Below the pieces are notes generated by a model. It saw nothing but the letters and a program-made list of their open reading frames with translations. It was not told the DNA's origin and did no database searches. Position numbers and translations under genes: made by a program. This document shows, piece after piece, positions 37,711-49,500 of a stretch of 64,000 nt of DNA. Source of the stretch: Limanda limanda (taxonomy: Eukaryota > Chordata > Actinopteri > Pleuronectiformes > Pleuronectidae); the NCBI RefSeq assembly GCF_963576545.1, contig NC_083641.1, positions 21,467,523-21,531,522 on the forward strand, given 5' to 3'. Every line of letters begins with the position of its first letter. Positions within the stretch are counted from its first letter, which is position 1.

Positions 37711-40700
37711 AAAAACACTGATTTAAATAACAGCGACTACACACATCTACAAGTTTTATCAACAGCTGAAGTTCTGCATGGTATTATTAGTAAGAATCTA
37801 CCACAATCATTTAATAACATTCACTTTAGATGACTCTGGAGCCGATTGCGTGTTTGTGCCCTGACCAACTAAAGCCATGAAATATTCCTCTGGCACCTTA
37901 AACTTAGGAATGGTCTGATGCAATGCCTTCACACTTTTCTGCTAAAATGAATAACAAACCTGCTGCACACCATGATCTGCATAAACAAAACCTCAGCACC
38001 TTCTTAAAAGATTGTTTTATCATTCTGTCTGCTTGGCAACAACAACTCAAAACACCGGTTTGAGGAAACTATCGTCTCTTCACCTTCCTTTGCGCATTGA
38101 TATTTGTTTGCTGCCAAAATATTTGAATTAACATTTTTGCAACCTGCATTTGCACCTGCTTGGAAATGAAGCTTTGTCGCAGTCAAGGTTTCAGTACATG
38201 GAGAAAATTAAACACTGGTGGGGAAGTCTGATGAGAGACTGCCCTGTCATGGTTGGAAATGGAGAGTGAAAAGATTTCCTTTCAAGTCTGCTGGAGAAGC
38301 AAAGTTAAACCCAAATGTGTCACTAAGAGGCCCACAGCTTATAACCAGCTATCTAATGAAATTAAAGATGATGTCAAGCTTCCATTTTCCAAACTATCAG
38401 AAAAATCACACAAAACTATATTAAAATCTGAAGTTCGATTCAGATTGCAATTACAATGACTTTTCTGTTTGCTATTTTAAACTGTGTTTCATGCCTGATG
38501 AAAATGTCTGTCGGTGGTGAGCATTGTTCTCGCTCAATTACTCAATCACAACACGTCGCAGCTGGCTCCGTTTGAAGTCGATCTGATGAGGAAGATAAGG
38601 GAGAAGGACGGACATTTTAAGATTTTAATGATACAGAGAACAATGAGGATGTTTTTACTGGCTTTGGATATACATACAAATATCCAAAATGAATGAACAG
38701 ACATAGGTACATGATGTCCCTGTTCTCAGGTTCTGGATGTTTCACTGAAATATTTATACTTGTCACGAAATCTATAAGATGAGATGAGATGAAATACAAT
38801 GAAACTTTAATGAGAAACAGCAGGCGGCAGCAGCACATATATTGGGAAGTTATAATAAGAACAGCCAGAGATATGTTGTGTTCTGCCCTGACGGCCATTT
38901 CCAATGTGTTAACAATAGGATTTCAGATGTTTGGCAGCACGACACAGGCGCAGAGATGAAGCCATTTTCAACATCCGAGCGTGTGTAACGTCAACAATTC
39001 GCCTGGATCCACTTTGTTGTGAAAAGGCCATTGTTTGACGCTCTCAAACAGTCATGGTTAGCTTGCGTTGGACAGCCTTGCTCAGTCACGCTGACAGAAC
39101 TGTGCTTCCACAAAACACCAGCAAAGCCTTGTTGTGATCCACAGCCACGGTCTCATTTGAACTCGGGCACCGAACGTGCAGTGTGTGCCATTGTTTGTTC
39201 ATCCCCTGAGATGTGCGTCAGTGTTTGCTTTGTGTGCTCAATTATTTACTTCAATATCTGCAGGCCTCCGTTACTGCCGCTGTGTTGGGGTGCAACGAAT
39301 AAACCTGGAATACTCCTGATGATATTTTATTGGACGGAGAGCATTTCACCAACGGTTCAAATATGTTTTGTCATCACAGCGTCAGCGGATCCACAGTAAC
39401 ATTTATATCACTGCAGTGGCTAATAATAGCAACCTGCCAGCAACCGCTGCACAACACTGTGATCGGGAACAACAGTAAGCCGGCAAAACCGTGCTATTCT
39501 ATCCATTCATGTCAGAGTATTGACATCCCCGCTGATATTGAAAGGGATTATGTGACTTAAGTCTGCATGTTCAGCATGCCTGAAGAAGTGTTCTACTTGG
39601 ATGAGGGCTGATCTTGCCTTGCCAGTCGGCTCCGTCTGAATACTGTCTTCCTCCTTCGCAGATAATCCCATGAAAAAGACAACTCTTTAATGCTTAACAT
39701 CCTTAGCACAGCTCCCTCTATTCCTTGAATCAGAATTAGCCGCCATGGACTTTTTCCACATGTCACTGTATAAATGTGTCATGAGCGTGAATCAGACTCT
39801 AAGCGATTGGGATGGAGAGGCATCACTGATATGTCACATGTAAGTGAATGTGACGCACATCCAAGGCACATGTAAGCTTCGTCTGTTGCTGCTATCAAAG
39901 GAAAACGACCTAAACCTCCCCCTCTCCACAGTATGGATGGGTTCTACCATCCAATTTGTTTACTGGCTTCAATACATTTCCGGCTCTGGCCTCTCTTGGT
40001 CTTCAGGGCAAAAAAAAAGGAGAAATTTCCATTATGATAAATTGAAAAATGAATTGATAGAAAGGCCACGGAAATCACAGGGTTTCATGAAAGACAATCA
40101 CAGATTTCTTATTTGGCAGTAATCTTGTTTCCCCCCGTTTCCAAATGATATATGCCTTAACTCACCGCCTGCCACATATTTATGTTGACCCTGCTTCGTG
40201 ATACAGAACCCTTTTTATATTCATGTCACATGATTGTGTTGTCCTCCATAAAATGTAAACCCTGGATCCAATTCGGGAAATCTGTGTCTGATAAAGATGA
40301 AAGACGGCTGAAGAAATACGGGCCTGAGTCTGCATGAGAAAATTATATTACTGGAAAAATTATCTCGATACATCCAGCAGACTGAGGAGGGGCAGTGAGA
40401 GGCAGGGAGCTCACTCTGCAGTCAAACACACATTGTTCACTAAGAAATATGGAAGAAATATCAACAACTTTTTATGCCCTAAAAGTCAGCGCGTCTGCAA
40501 AGATGAAACAAAAAATCAACAGTATTTAGCTTAAAGCGAATACTGTGCATTGATAAAATGTAGAAAACTTATATTTATTTATATATATCTTTCTACAAAT
40601 AAATATAAGTCAGCTCCACACCAAATTACATACAAACATAGATACCAGTCACCTTATAGGCCAGTTTTCTATCTATACATCTATTTCTGGGAAATTTTAG

Positions 40701-40800
40701 AACATGACATAAAAACAACATTTCCTTGCAATGAAATGAAAGTGAAAATTATCCTCATCTACTCCTAAATTCTATGGGTTTTTACTCAACTCATGTCTTA
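37711..40800. other. gene-free stretch
   Basis: No supportable gene. A short (AGATG)n at 38777-38792 beside AATACAATGAAACTTTAATG could be an old retroposon tail. The frame at 38253-38459 faintly resembles the end of a LINE reverse transcriptase, which is too weak to call. Confidence 0.4.
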
Positions 40801-40916
40801 TCCTTCAACCAGGTTTGGTGGATACATGTCAAGTAGTTTTCGTGTTATCCTGTTGAAACTATAGCACCAAGGAACAGAGGGGGTGGACAGATAATCTCCT
40901 TGCTGGATGTAATAAA
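40801..40916 (+). mobile_element. dispersed teleost repeat family, copy D (short)
   Basis: AACCAGGTTTGGTGGATAC, CAAGTAGTTTTCGTGTTATC, CTGTTGAAAC and ATAATCTCCTTGCTGGATGT match the right half of copies C and E. It is strongly truncated on the left. Confidence 0.6.
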
Positions 40917-43900
40917 AGTCGTGGAGAATACCGACACTGAAACAGATTCCATTTATTCTTAACACTTAAAGCTACCATTGTCAATATTCTTTCAGTATAT
41001 AAAGAAAGGTTTACAGAGCTGTGTGCTTGTATGTGAGAGTGGTAACACATAGAGGCAAAGCAACAAAGAAATATCATCCTTTTCTCTCGTTCTCCTTACA
41101 ATCATTGACCGTTTTAGTGAATTTTTGCTCATCTTCACTGCAGTTATCTTTCTAAACATCTATCAAAGTGTTCAAATAATGGTGAAGACAAATAAAAGTC
41201 TCCAACAGATGCTGGTCCTCAAACGTTTGCAGCTTTACATACAAACAAAAGGATGCTAAAAATAAGCTCGGCCTAAAAGGCCATTAAACACTTAAAGGGG
41301 TATTAAAAGCTTTCTTTGACATCAGAAGATTCTCACTGATCCTTTTAAATGTGAATGAATGGCTGCGGACATTAATGCTGCACCACTGAGCTCCTTAATA
41401 TATTCCATACAGTTCTGTGATAAAAGACTGATGCTGGGCGATGATTGAAACCATCCCTGTGTTCTCTGGGCTCCACCACCGAGCTCTACCTGCACATCAA
41501 ATATATAACTTCACAAGGGGCTTTACTTTAAACCCTTTTCCAGGGCAGTGGAGTTTGAGTTTCCATTTTCAATAGTTGCATTTTTAGCGTTAAGATACAC
41601 AGTACAACTTACTCTGCCCTTTGTGAAGCTCCTATGCAATATCTTTGCTTTTCCATTGTTGCAACGTAAGATAAGACTTGTGAAACCCTGCAATGGATTA
41701 TCTCTCAATTTAGCTGCATTGTCCCATACAGTCCTGTACATACGGGTCCTGCACAATTTCTTTATTTTAATGCAAATATCATGCAAGCATGAGGGAATGG
41801 TGACTAAAATTAGATGGACAACGCAGAATGGCTGCAAAACATCAGCGTAATCAAGTCCAATTGAGCATTAGATTGTTACTAGAAAAATGTGTGCTAAGAA
41901 GTATCAAGCAGTGATGCAGAATTTTTTAATCCATTTGCACATGAAGTTCAATGTGTGGATAAATTTAATCCAAAATGACAAAGCAAATTACAGATCACAG
42001 CTCCTTCGAAGAAACAAAACGCTTTCAGCCTCATGAAAAACCCTCCAGGAGATTCAGATAAATGAGGTCAAATGTGGTGGATAACAGTTCAATGCGTCCC
42101 CACAAGTAATCAGCAACAAGCATATGCCTTATTTCCTCCACATTTCAGTTGCAGAAACACAATCCAGAGGGCCTTGTACTGGGCTGCAATAAAAACACCA
42201 GAGATGAGGGTGTTGAGGAAGAAAAAGGAAATTGTTGATTGTTAATGGCTCTGGGAACGACGAGAGACAAAGACATGAAACTGCTTTCTAACGTCTTGTT
42301 ACACCATGAGAACGAGGCCGAGAGGAGTGAAAGGGCTCTTGTTCTGCCAAGGTCAATAGTTCCATGTTAATTTTATTATGGAAGGAGGGAAAGAGCTCGA
42401 TAATAAGCTTTCTTAATAGCTGTGTTTCAAAAGTTATGGGTGGGTCCAACTATAACAACGGAGAATGTATGATGTTTAAAGAGAAGGCGTGGAGTAAACC
42501 TATTTTATCTTTATTGCTAAAAGTAATAGCATTGACAAGGCATTATTCGCCGCAGGACCGAAGGCCATTTGACAGGATCCATTATTAATGAATGTGCCCT
42601 GTAATTACTCAAAAAGACTTGTTGATTAACATGATGTTTAGGTTATGTGCTATGTTAGTGGAAGCGTCTTAACCAGGCCTGCATAAAACAGGAAGTACAA
42701 ACACTGAGCTACTCATCATTAATGTGTCATCATTTATATTTAGGTGGGAGAGAGAAATCTAATTATGTAATCCAAAGCATGTTTTATCCCGCGTGGGAAT
42801 AACCAGCGAAATAAGACTCACCCTGCAGAGTTTAAAGCTAGATTCCAGATTGGTGTCATTGGAGTTAATCCCATTATGGGGTCAAATAGGAGCCAGCGTG
42901 AAAGAATGGATATGTATACAGAGGAAATGGGATCAGTGCAGAGACTCAGCCAACTCAAGCTATGTAGGGGTGATCTCATGGTTTAATGGATTAAACCGAG
43001 TCAAGCCGTGATGATTAAGCTGACCCCAATGTTGGAAAGTTGCCCCTTTTATACCTCAAAGCTTGGGAAATTTGTATCTGTCCTCCATCCGCAGCAACGG
43101 GAGTTTGGATCTGAACCATCCTGCAGCCACGGCCACCAGACAAGGCCTTTTGATACCCCGCAGATTCATCTGTGAAAGGCAGATGACGGGGGAGTTTGAC
43201 TCGTACAACACGCCACACCATGACTCACAGATGGGAGCTAGCTCCGGCAGGATTTGTCACCATAATGGGAACGGTGTCTGTATACGTGTGCTGTATGTGT
43301 GCGCATGTTCTCGTGTGCACGCTTGCCTTGCGAGAGAGAGAGAGAGAGTGTGTGAGCACGTAAGTATACGTGTGGTGAGACGATGGTGTTGACTTTCAGC
43401 GGAAAGGGGGTGGGTGGAGGAGAGGCGCTTTGACAAGTGTGTGATGCATGCTCCTGTGACGGCAGCAGCCATCAGAGAGCAGCGTGCTGTCAGGGGCTGA
43501 TAATCCAGACAGGAGGAGGTTACCACCTCACCCCACTGGGCCTCGTCCACGGTTCAGAAAGGCCTTAGATACACGAGAATAGAAATACTTAGTCTGGACC
43601 ATAATACTGGCCTCTTGGAATGTTGACAGGGTTTATTGCTGAATAAATTAGCTCTTGTTTCTACTTGGGGCCAAAATAATGTCTGCTCTGAGATACAAGT
43701 CAAAATGGAGTAAGATACTTGTGAATCCTCACTTTGCGATCCACTGCACAAATGAGAAACAAGCACATCAGTGTCACAGCTAGCACTCCTTGTTGACTTG
43801 ATGAGCAGGCAGCCGAACGACTGCATTTTTTTTGTTTTGAATACAGTTTCCATGAGGAATGGCTAACTCTAAACAGATGGAGGTTGTTTTGAATGAGTTC

Positions 43901-44989
43901 TAGTGTTCTTATGCTAACCATCACCATCCTACCATGACCGGTGAGGCTAATTAGCGAGCAGGAACGGGTCTATATTCTGAACAGACATCTGCTAAGTTGC
44001 AGGAAAGGTATCTATATTTTTTGAAAAGGCCATTTCCATTTTCCATCACTCTTCTCATATACAATTCTTGCAGTTATTCATATTTAAAAACCCAGCCACA
44101 AGCTGTTGCTGTATTGATTTTCCAAGCTCCTGAGCTATGAAACACAGTCTTGTAGCAACTCCTGTCCCTGAAGAGGTTTGGGCAAAAAACACTGAAGTTA
44201 TAATGTATGAAATAAAAAAACTTTAGTTTCATCTTTGCATTTTGTTTGTGAGTGACTTAGTTCGGGTCAGTGGTCTCACCTCTTTCACGGTCAATGAAGA
44301 GAAAGAGCAAGAGCCTCTCTTCATTGATTTACTCCTCCAGACACACCAAGCACTCTCAGCCTAGTAAAATAACACTTCAATGCTCGATACTTTGATATTT
44401 TGCACAACGTCCATCTGAGTACTGAGGCTAAACCTTTGTATCACTGCACTGTATCACTACAAAAAGAAATGTTGAATCTTTGAGAGCTCCACATTGTGCA
44501 CTGTATATAAGCCTCTGTATATCTATATATAGACACCTACAGCATGTTATCAATTCTCCACACCTTGCTTTCACACTGGTACCACATCCAAAACTGGATC
44601 ACTTGAGACATCATTCATTTACAAGCTAACAGGGGATGTAACTATAAGGGAAAAACATCAGGAAGGAATGGGTGTTGAGAGATTATGATGGAAGGAAAAC
44701 TTTGTCTTCCTACAAGGACATCAATGTACCACATAGGCAGAGTTTCATATTCAGATTTATGAACAGATTTCAGAAACAGCAGTCTGGTCCATTAAAGGCT
44801 CCATTAGTCATGTGCTGCTGCAGTGTTGTTTTGGAGGCTTTGAACAGGCCTTCAGCTGCCTGACCTGAGCATGGCAGTTCACAGTGGCTTGCTCACTGTA
44901 CAAAACAATAATGGGTACTTCCTGAAAACAAAAAAGTAATAACTAGTGTCTTTCAACTTTCTGCAGCTCATGTTTAGGCTCAGATCTGC
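40917..44989. other. gene-free, mostly unique stretch
   Basis: No supportable gene. It contains one GA microsatellite. The part at 41540-41850 is open on both strands and free of repeats, which can happen in conserved non-coding DNA; this is untested. Confidence 0.45.
43332..43354. repeat. (GA)n/(GT)n microsatellite
   Basis: GA run passing into GTGTGT. Confidence 0.85.
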
Positions 44990-45352
44990 GAAAACCTCCC
45001 TGGGCCACTGGCTTCCAATTTAACTTAAAGCCCTCTGCCAGAAATCTTGGCACCATACAGAACTACAAACTTTACAAAAATTAAATCCTTTGTGTCTCTT
45101 ATTGATCCGGAGGAATTTGTTCATGCCCTTTATCTCATCTTGTCTTGACGACTGCAACTCCCTGTAACCTTGTCTTTCCCAGAAGTCTCTCCATTCCCTT
45201 CAGCTCTCGCAGAATGCTGCAGCTTGGCTTTTAACCGGCTCCAAAAAATGTGACCATATCGCACAGATTTTATCCTCTTTACATTGGCTAACAGGTCTTT
45301 TAGAATTGATTTTAAAATACTATTAGTCACTGTTAAGGCCCTGTCCGGTTTG

Positions 45353-45356
45353 GCAC
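45353..45356. repeat. left 4-bp target duplication of solo LTR
   Basis: GCAC just before the LTR. GCAG follows it at 46057-46060, one base different. Counting this as a duplication keeps the LINE reading frame continuous across the insertion. Confidence 0.6.
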
Positions 45357-45874
45357 TGTTGGGATTTCAAACATTTAACTATAGGTTTGCTGAAAGAACT
45401 TTTAAGCAATAAAGCTAGGAATAGTTTTAGTTAGATATTAGGCCTTCATACATATGATTTTAATAACTGTTGCTGCTTAGTGCTAATAATTAACTTTTCT
45501 GATATTAAAGGCTTATTCCCTTGGATTCATTAAACTCACACAGAGTTCCAGAAGCTGTCTGATAAAGTCGTGGAGGTCAGACAGAGTGACGTTGTTGACT
45601 TACTTCTGTATTTTGCTTTGGTTAAGTTGTTGCGAATGTTTACACAGTCAGGAATGTTTTGATGAGGCTGAAAGCATAATAATCTTTTCTCCAATTGTAA
45701 ACACCTTTGGCCCATATTGCATCTGAGGTTGAAGGACGTTCTTGTAGTAAAACTCGTTGCCTTAGCAACTATACTGCATTGGGGGATGTCTCCCTGATCA
45801 CTTCCGTATTCCAAAAGCCAGGAGGATGGCCTACGCGTGCGCACTTCCGAGGAGGGAGGAATGAAGATCTACTG

Positions 45875-45881
45875 TATAAAA
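45875..45881 (+). promoter_or_regulatory. LTR TATA box
   Basis: TATAAAA, preceded by GAAGATCTACTG, about 520 bp into the LTR and about 95 bp before the polyadenylation signal. The spacing fits a retroviral U3 promoter. Confidence 0.65.
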
Positions 45882-45973
45882 TGGACAGACACCGGATGTC
45901 CAGCGCGCTCTGATACACCTAATGTACTGGAAGCCCATTGTCTTTTTGCCGTAACCTGTTCATTGCTTTCCTA

Positions 45974-45979
45974 AATAAA
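45974..45979 (+). promoter_or_regulatory. LTR polyadenylation signal
   Basis: AATAAA, followed by a TTGAGAAAAAC stretch, about 80 bp before the LTR end. It marks the R/U5 area. Confidence 0.65.
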
Positions 45980-46519
45980 TTCTTAAATTGAGAAAAACTG
46001 AGTTTGGCTCTTCTTCTCATTAAAGGATAAAAGATCACGCTGTTGTTTTTTCAACAGCAGCCCACTTTATCTCCAAGCTGATCTATCCCTATAACCAAAC
46101 ATGCTGCCTGAAATCCTCGGGCAAATCTCTGTTATCCGTACCCAAGTCCAGGCTAAAAACAAAAGGTGACTCTGCTTTTTCTGTCAGAGCCCCAGGGTTT
46201 TTGGAACGCTTTGCCCGAGGAGAACAGACACTCTGAATCGGTCACCCATTGTAAAACACTTCATAAAACACATAAGTACAAACCTCGTTTTAGTTCTTGA
46301 TTCTGATACCTTCATTTGGTTTTATTTGTTTTATGGTGGTTTTGATGATTCATTTCACTTTGTGTTTTATTCATTGTACCTATATTCGAAAATTGGCCCC
46401 CTTGATTTTATTCATGTCATTTTTTCTCCTGTCTTTTGTTGTTTTGCTCTGTTTTATGTACAGCACTTTGTAACTTTGTTTTGAAAAGTGCTTTAAAAAA
46501 AAGGTATAATAAATTTTAA

Positions 46520-49500
46520 AAGGAGATTTAAAAAATGAAAACAATCCCTACAATCGGATTATGTTATTTAGTTTTGCAACAATAACACCAGAAAGCTTTT
46601 AAAGCACAAAGATTTAATCACGTTAGTATTGTTTTCTCAAATCACTTAGTTATTGACGTTGGTCTTATATCAGTATATATGGAATCATAGTTGAAATAAG
46701 GACTCCGGTCCTACGTCAACATGAGACAGTTGATGTAACGTTTATGACTGATTTATGGTTTTGTATAATATCCAATGACGATGCAGCACCAGATATTAAA
46801 TCTCAGCTGAGAAAGAACAAGTTATAATTGCTTTAATTAATATAAACTATTCCATGTGAGGGATATGTGTCACCATATAACATCTCAACACGCATAAAAT
46901 ACAGAAGTGCATTATGCTGCAGCAGAGATGAGATACATCTTATTTGACATTTAATTGTTTTTTCTCACTGTGAAACTTTGGAATCAATTCCAACCACAGT
47001 GAATACTAAACCCCCACAGCATTGTAATTCTACAACGAATTGTTGTTTGCATTGTGACATTCTCAGTACATATTCTTTTGAGATTTGTTTTAATTTAAAT
47101 GTACCAACACAGTTTTCTGTCCTAAGTAAATTAATTAAAGAGGCCTGGACTTGTTGCCAACTCTGAGTAAGTGAGAAACTTCTGTCAGATCGTTAACAAT
47201 CCAATCGAGCCCTCGGCAGCTCTACCAATGAACATGAAGAGCAATACTATTCAAATAAAGTGAGTGACTGTTACAAACTATGTGCAAATGTTTTGGAGGA
47301 AGGACCGAGTGCTTTACCACACAAATCAATTATATATTTCGTTACCATTGACTAATATATTGAGGTAATAAATAAGACGGCGATGTTTGACTTTTAGAAT
47401 ACTACAGGTTTCTATTATGCATAACGCGGTTCTTTCTAAGACTCAAAATGAAAGCTTCATCTATGTTTGCATAATTTAAATCTGCTGACACTTGCGGCTC
47501 ACTTCAGGCTACTTAGGGGAAAACCCAGACATAAAGTAAGACTGGGGCACTTTCAAGTTCACATTAAAATAATCATAGCATACGGGGGCTGTGATTGAGG
47601 GTTCGGATAGGACTCTCCCTATTTCACACAGTCTCCTTTCTCTAAAGGCGAAAATACCCGAAAAAACCTGATCATAGCAGCCTGTTGAGTTACTTCTTAC
47701 TATCACTGAGTGTCCATCCTGAATTGAGAAAGCCTATTCTGTGTATTGACGGGAAAAGTTCTGATTCAAATAAGAAAATAAATACAATACAATAGAAAAT
47801 AAGCGAGTGATGCAAAGCTGTGGAAACCCCTTTGTCCGACCCGTGAAGTGACCTGAACAACAGACTAAGTTGACTTTATTTACTCCACAGCTGAGCTGCT
47901 GCCGCTGCTGCTGTAGCACTTTCCCTGCCTGATAAATGGCTTTGTAGTTTGAATGGACTCGATACCTAATAAATCTTAACCATTTTCCTTGAAATCTGAG
48001 CGGATTCACTCGACCATAAACATCTTTTAACTCAACGACATCCACACAGCAGGAGAATGGGCGGCTTCGACAATATTGTGTGTTTCGTTTGATTATTTTA
48101 ATGCTCGGCCCGAGGGCACACATCCCAACGAACAATAACACTACACATGAAGAATGCCTCAGCCTCTCTGCGCAGCTCCTGTGTGAAGCGTAGCTTAAAA
48201 TACAACACATCCATATGCTAATTCAAATCAACTAAAGCACTTAAGAAAACCAGATCACGTCACTTTCCTTGTAACTGTAGGAGAAGCCTCATTAACTTGA
48301 AAGATCCCATATTTTACACTTTTCTGGTGATTTATTCGTAGTTTAGATATCCATAAGTACTGAAGAGAGGCTGCTGACAACAGATAATGAATGAAGAATG
48401 AAATGAGACAAACAGACGATCAACTTCAGACTAAATTTGACTTGGAGCTGTACACTGGAGCCTCTGGCCTGGTTCCTGTGACAGTCCCAAGATGATGCAG
48501 TTTCCAGGTCCTGTGATCGAGTGGAGGAGCTCACTCTCCTCTGATGCTACACCCTCCAGGTGGACCGGTGACGTGCCAGTGGAGCACACACGGAGGCAGA
48601 ATATGAGACCATCGGGCCCGTCTGGCGAGAGGGATTACTATGAGAAGGAGCAGACTTCCATACTCATGCGGATGTAGATGCAAGCGCATGGAGAACCGTT
48701 TACTGCTGGCGGCGGGATGGCAACATATATGGGAAAATTATGGCGGAAATACGCTTTGCCTGAGCGGCAGCTATGAGGACAAGGCTGTCAAGCAGCTTAT
48801 CCTTTTTTCGGAGCTCCTGCTCCAGGCCGTGGATTTCATTCTCCGCCTATGAGTAAGCAAGTTTGCGATCCACATAAACAGCCAAAATAATATCTGGTTT
48901 TCCAAGGGTAACTCATAAAACGACATGATTTATGAAACAGGAATCTTCAAATGACAAGATAGAGGTTATCCAACGATTGGTAGAAGAATAGTGTTAAAAA
49001 GATAATAACCTGAAATGATGGTTGAAGACACTACAGAAAATGTTAACATTCATTGATAGAGTTCTGTTTTTTTCAGGAAAACTTTCCAAGAACCCAAATC
49101 CTGTAAAGTTGGAATGTCGGTCCAGTTTGGCCTCATACCTGATGGCGGTGACGGTTGTGTAATGACATCACAGAGTTTTGGAATTCGTGACGGTTTACAT
49201 TATGGCATTGTTTCTTGAATACGGTCTATATGCATTCCTCCATGTATTGAGCACTTTCAGAGTATAAGTTTATATTTAATATGGGACTTTTAAGAAAATG
49301 TCAATCTTAATATTAACGCTTAGGGTTGATCAAAAGATGGTTTGGCGCCTTGGATATTCAGCTTGTGAAATCGCCATGGGATTCGCTTTAAGGCTCACTT
49401 AATTATGTCCTCAGCCTCTCATCTCTTTTTTAAAAAGAGATGAAGGTTGGCATCTGTCCGTCATTGAATCAAGATTCCAGCAGCAGCGATAAAAAAAGAC

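Larger units (their letters stand above)
45357..46056 (+). mobile_element. solo LTR of an endogenous retrovirus or LTR retrotransposon
   Basis: A 700-bp block interrupts the LINE. It starts TGTTGGG and ends CAACA, with the terminal TG...CA and 5-bp inverted ends (TGTTG/CAACA) expected of an LTR. A TATAAAA box lies at 45875-45881 and an AATAAA polyadenylation signal at 45974-45979, which gives the U3-R-U5 order with a short R. Flanks are GCAC and GCAG, a probable 4-bp duplication with one mutation. No gag, pol or env sequence is present, so internal sequence was probably lost by LTR-LTR recombination. A 4-bp duplication would suit a gammaretrovirus-like family; this is inference, and a Gypsy-type LTR is the alternative. 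Confidence 0.85.
44990..46519 (+). pseudogene. LINE reverse-transcriptase 3' end, decayed and split by an LTR
   Basis: Two segments, 44990-45356 and 46057-46519, form one non-LTR retrotransposon 3' end. The first encodes the region after the reverse-transcriptase palm: ARNLGTI near 45030, then SSCLDDCNSL at about 45138-45164 (families have S-R-L-D-Y-C-N-S-L), QNAAAWLLTGSKKCDHIAQI and SSLHWL at about 45273-45290. A premature TAA sits at 45165-45167, and one base is missing near 45291-45298 before FRIDFKILL. The second segment resumes with HFISKLIYPY, a KSSGKSLLSVPKSRLKTKGD block and AFSVRAPGFLERF, then a stop and a 3' untranslated region ending CAGCACTTTGTAACTTTG, GAAAAGTGCTTTAAA and an A/T-rich tail. 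This is typical of L2/CR1-like fish LINEs; the clade is inferred. The element is 5'-truncated and dead. Confidence 0.85.

Noticed and set aside
38420..38450. tRNA B-box-like GTTCGATTC
   Set aside because: No A box at the right distance and no cloverleaf could be formed.
38253..38459. Frame resembling the C-terminal end of a LINE reverse transcriptase
   Set aside because: Similarity is limited to a vague Asn-x-Leu-Ser-Asn-Glu-Ile pattern, and there is no supporting 3' end.
43063..43392. 109-codon plus frame with a Cys/Val/Arg-rich end
   Set aside because: Its C-terminal half is the GT/GA microsatellite and the first half has no recognised family.
44672..44863. Possible upstream LINE coding segment
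   Set aside because: It lies just before the LINE fragment, but no reverse-transcriptase motif is visible.
47734..48210. 158-codon minus-strand frame
   Set aside because: Cys-rich and irregular with no domain; the length is near the chance expectation for this window.
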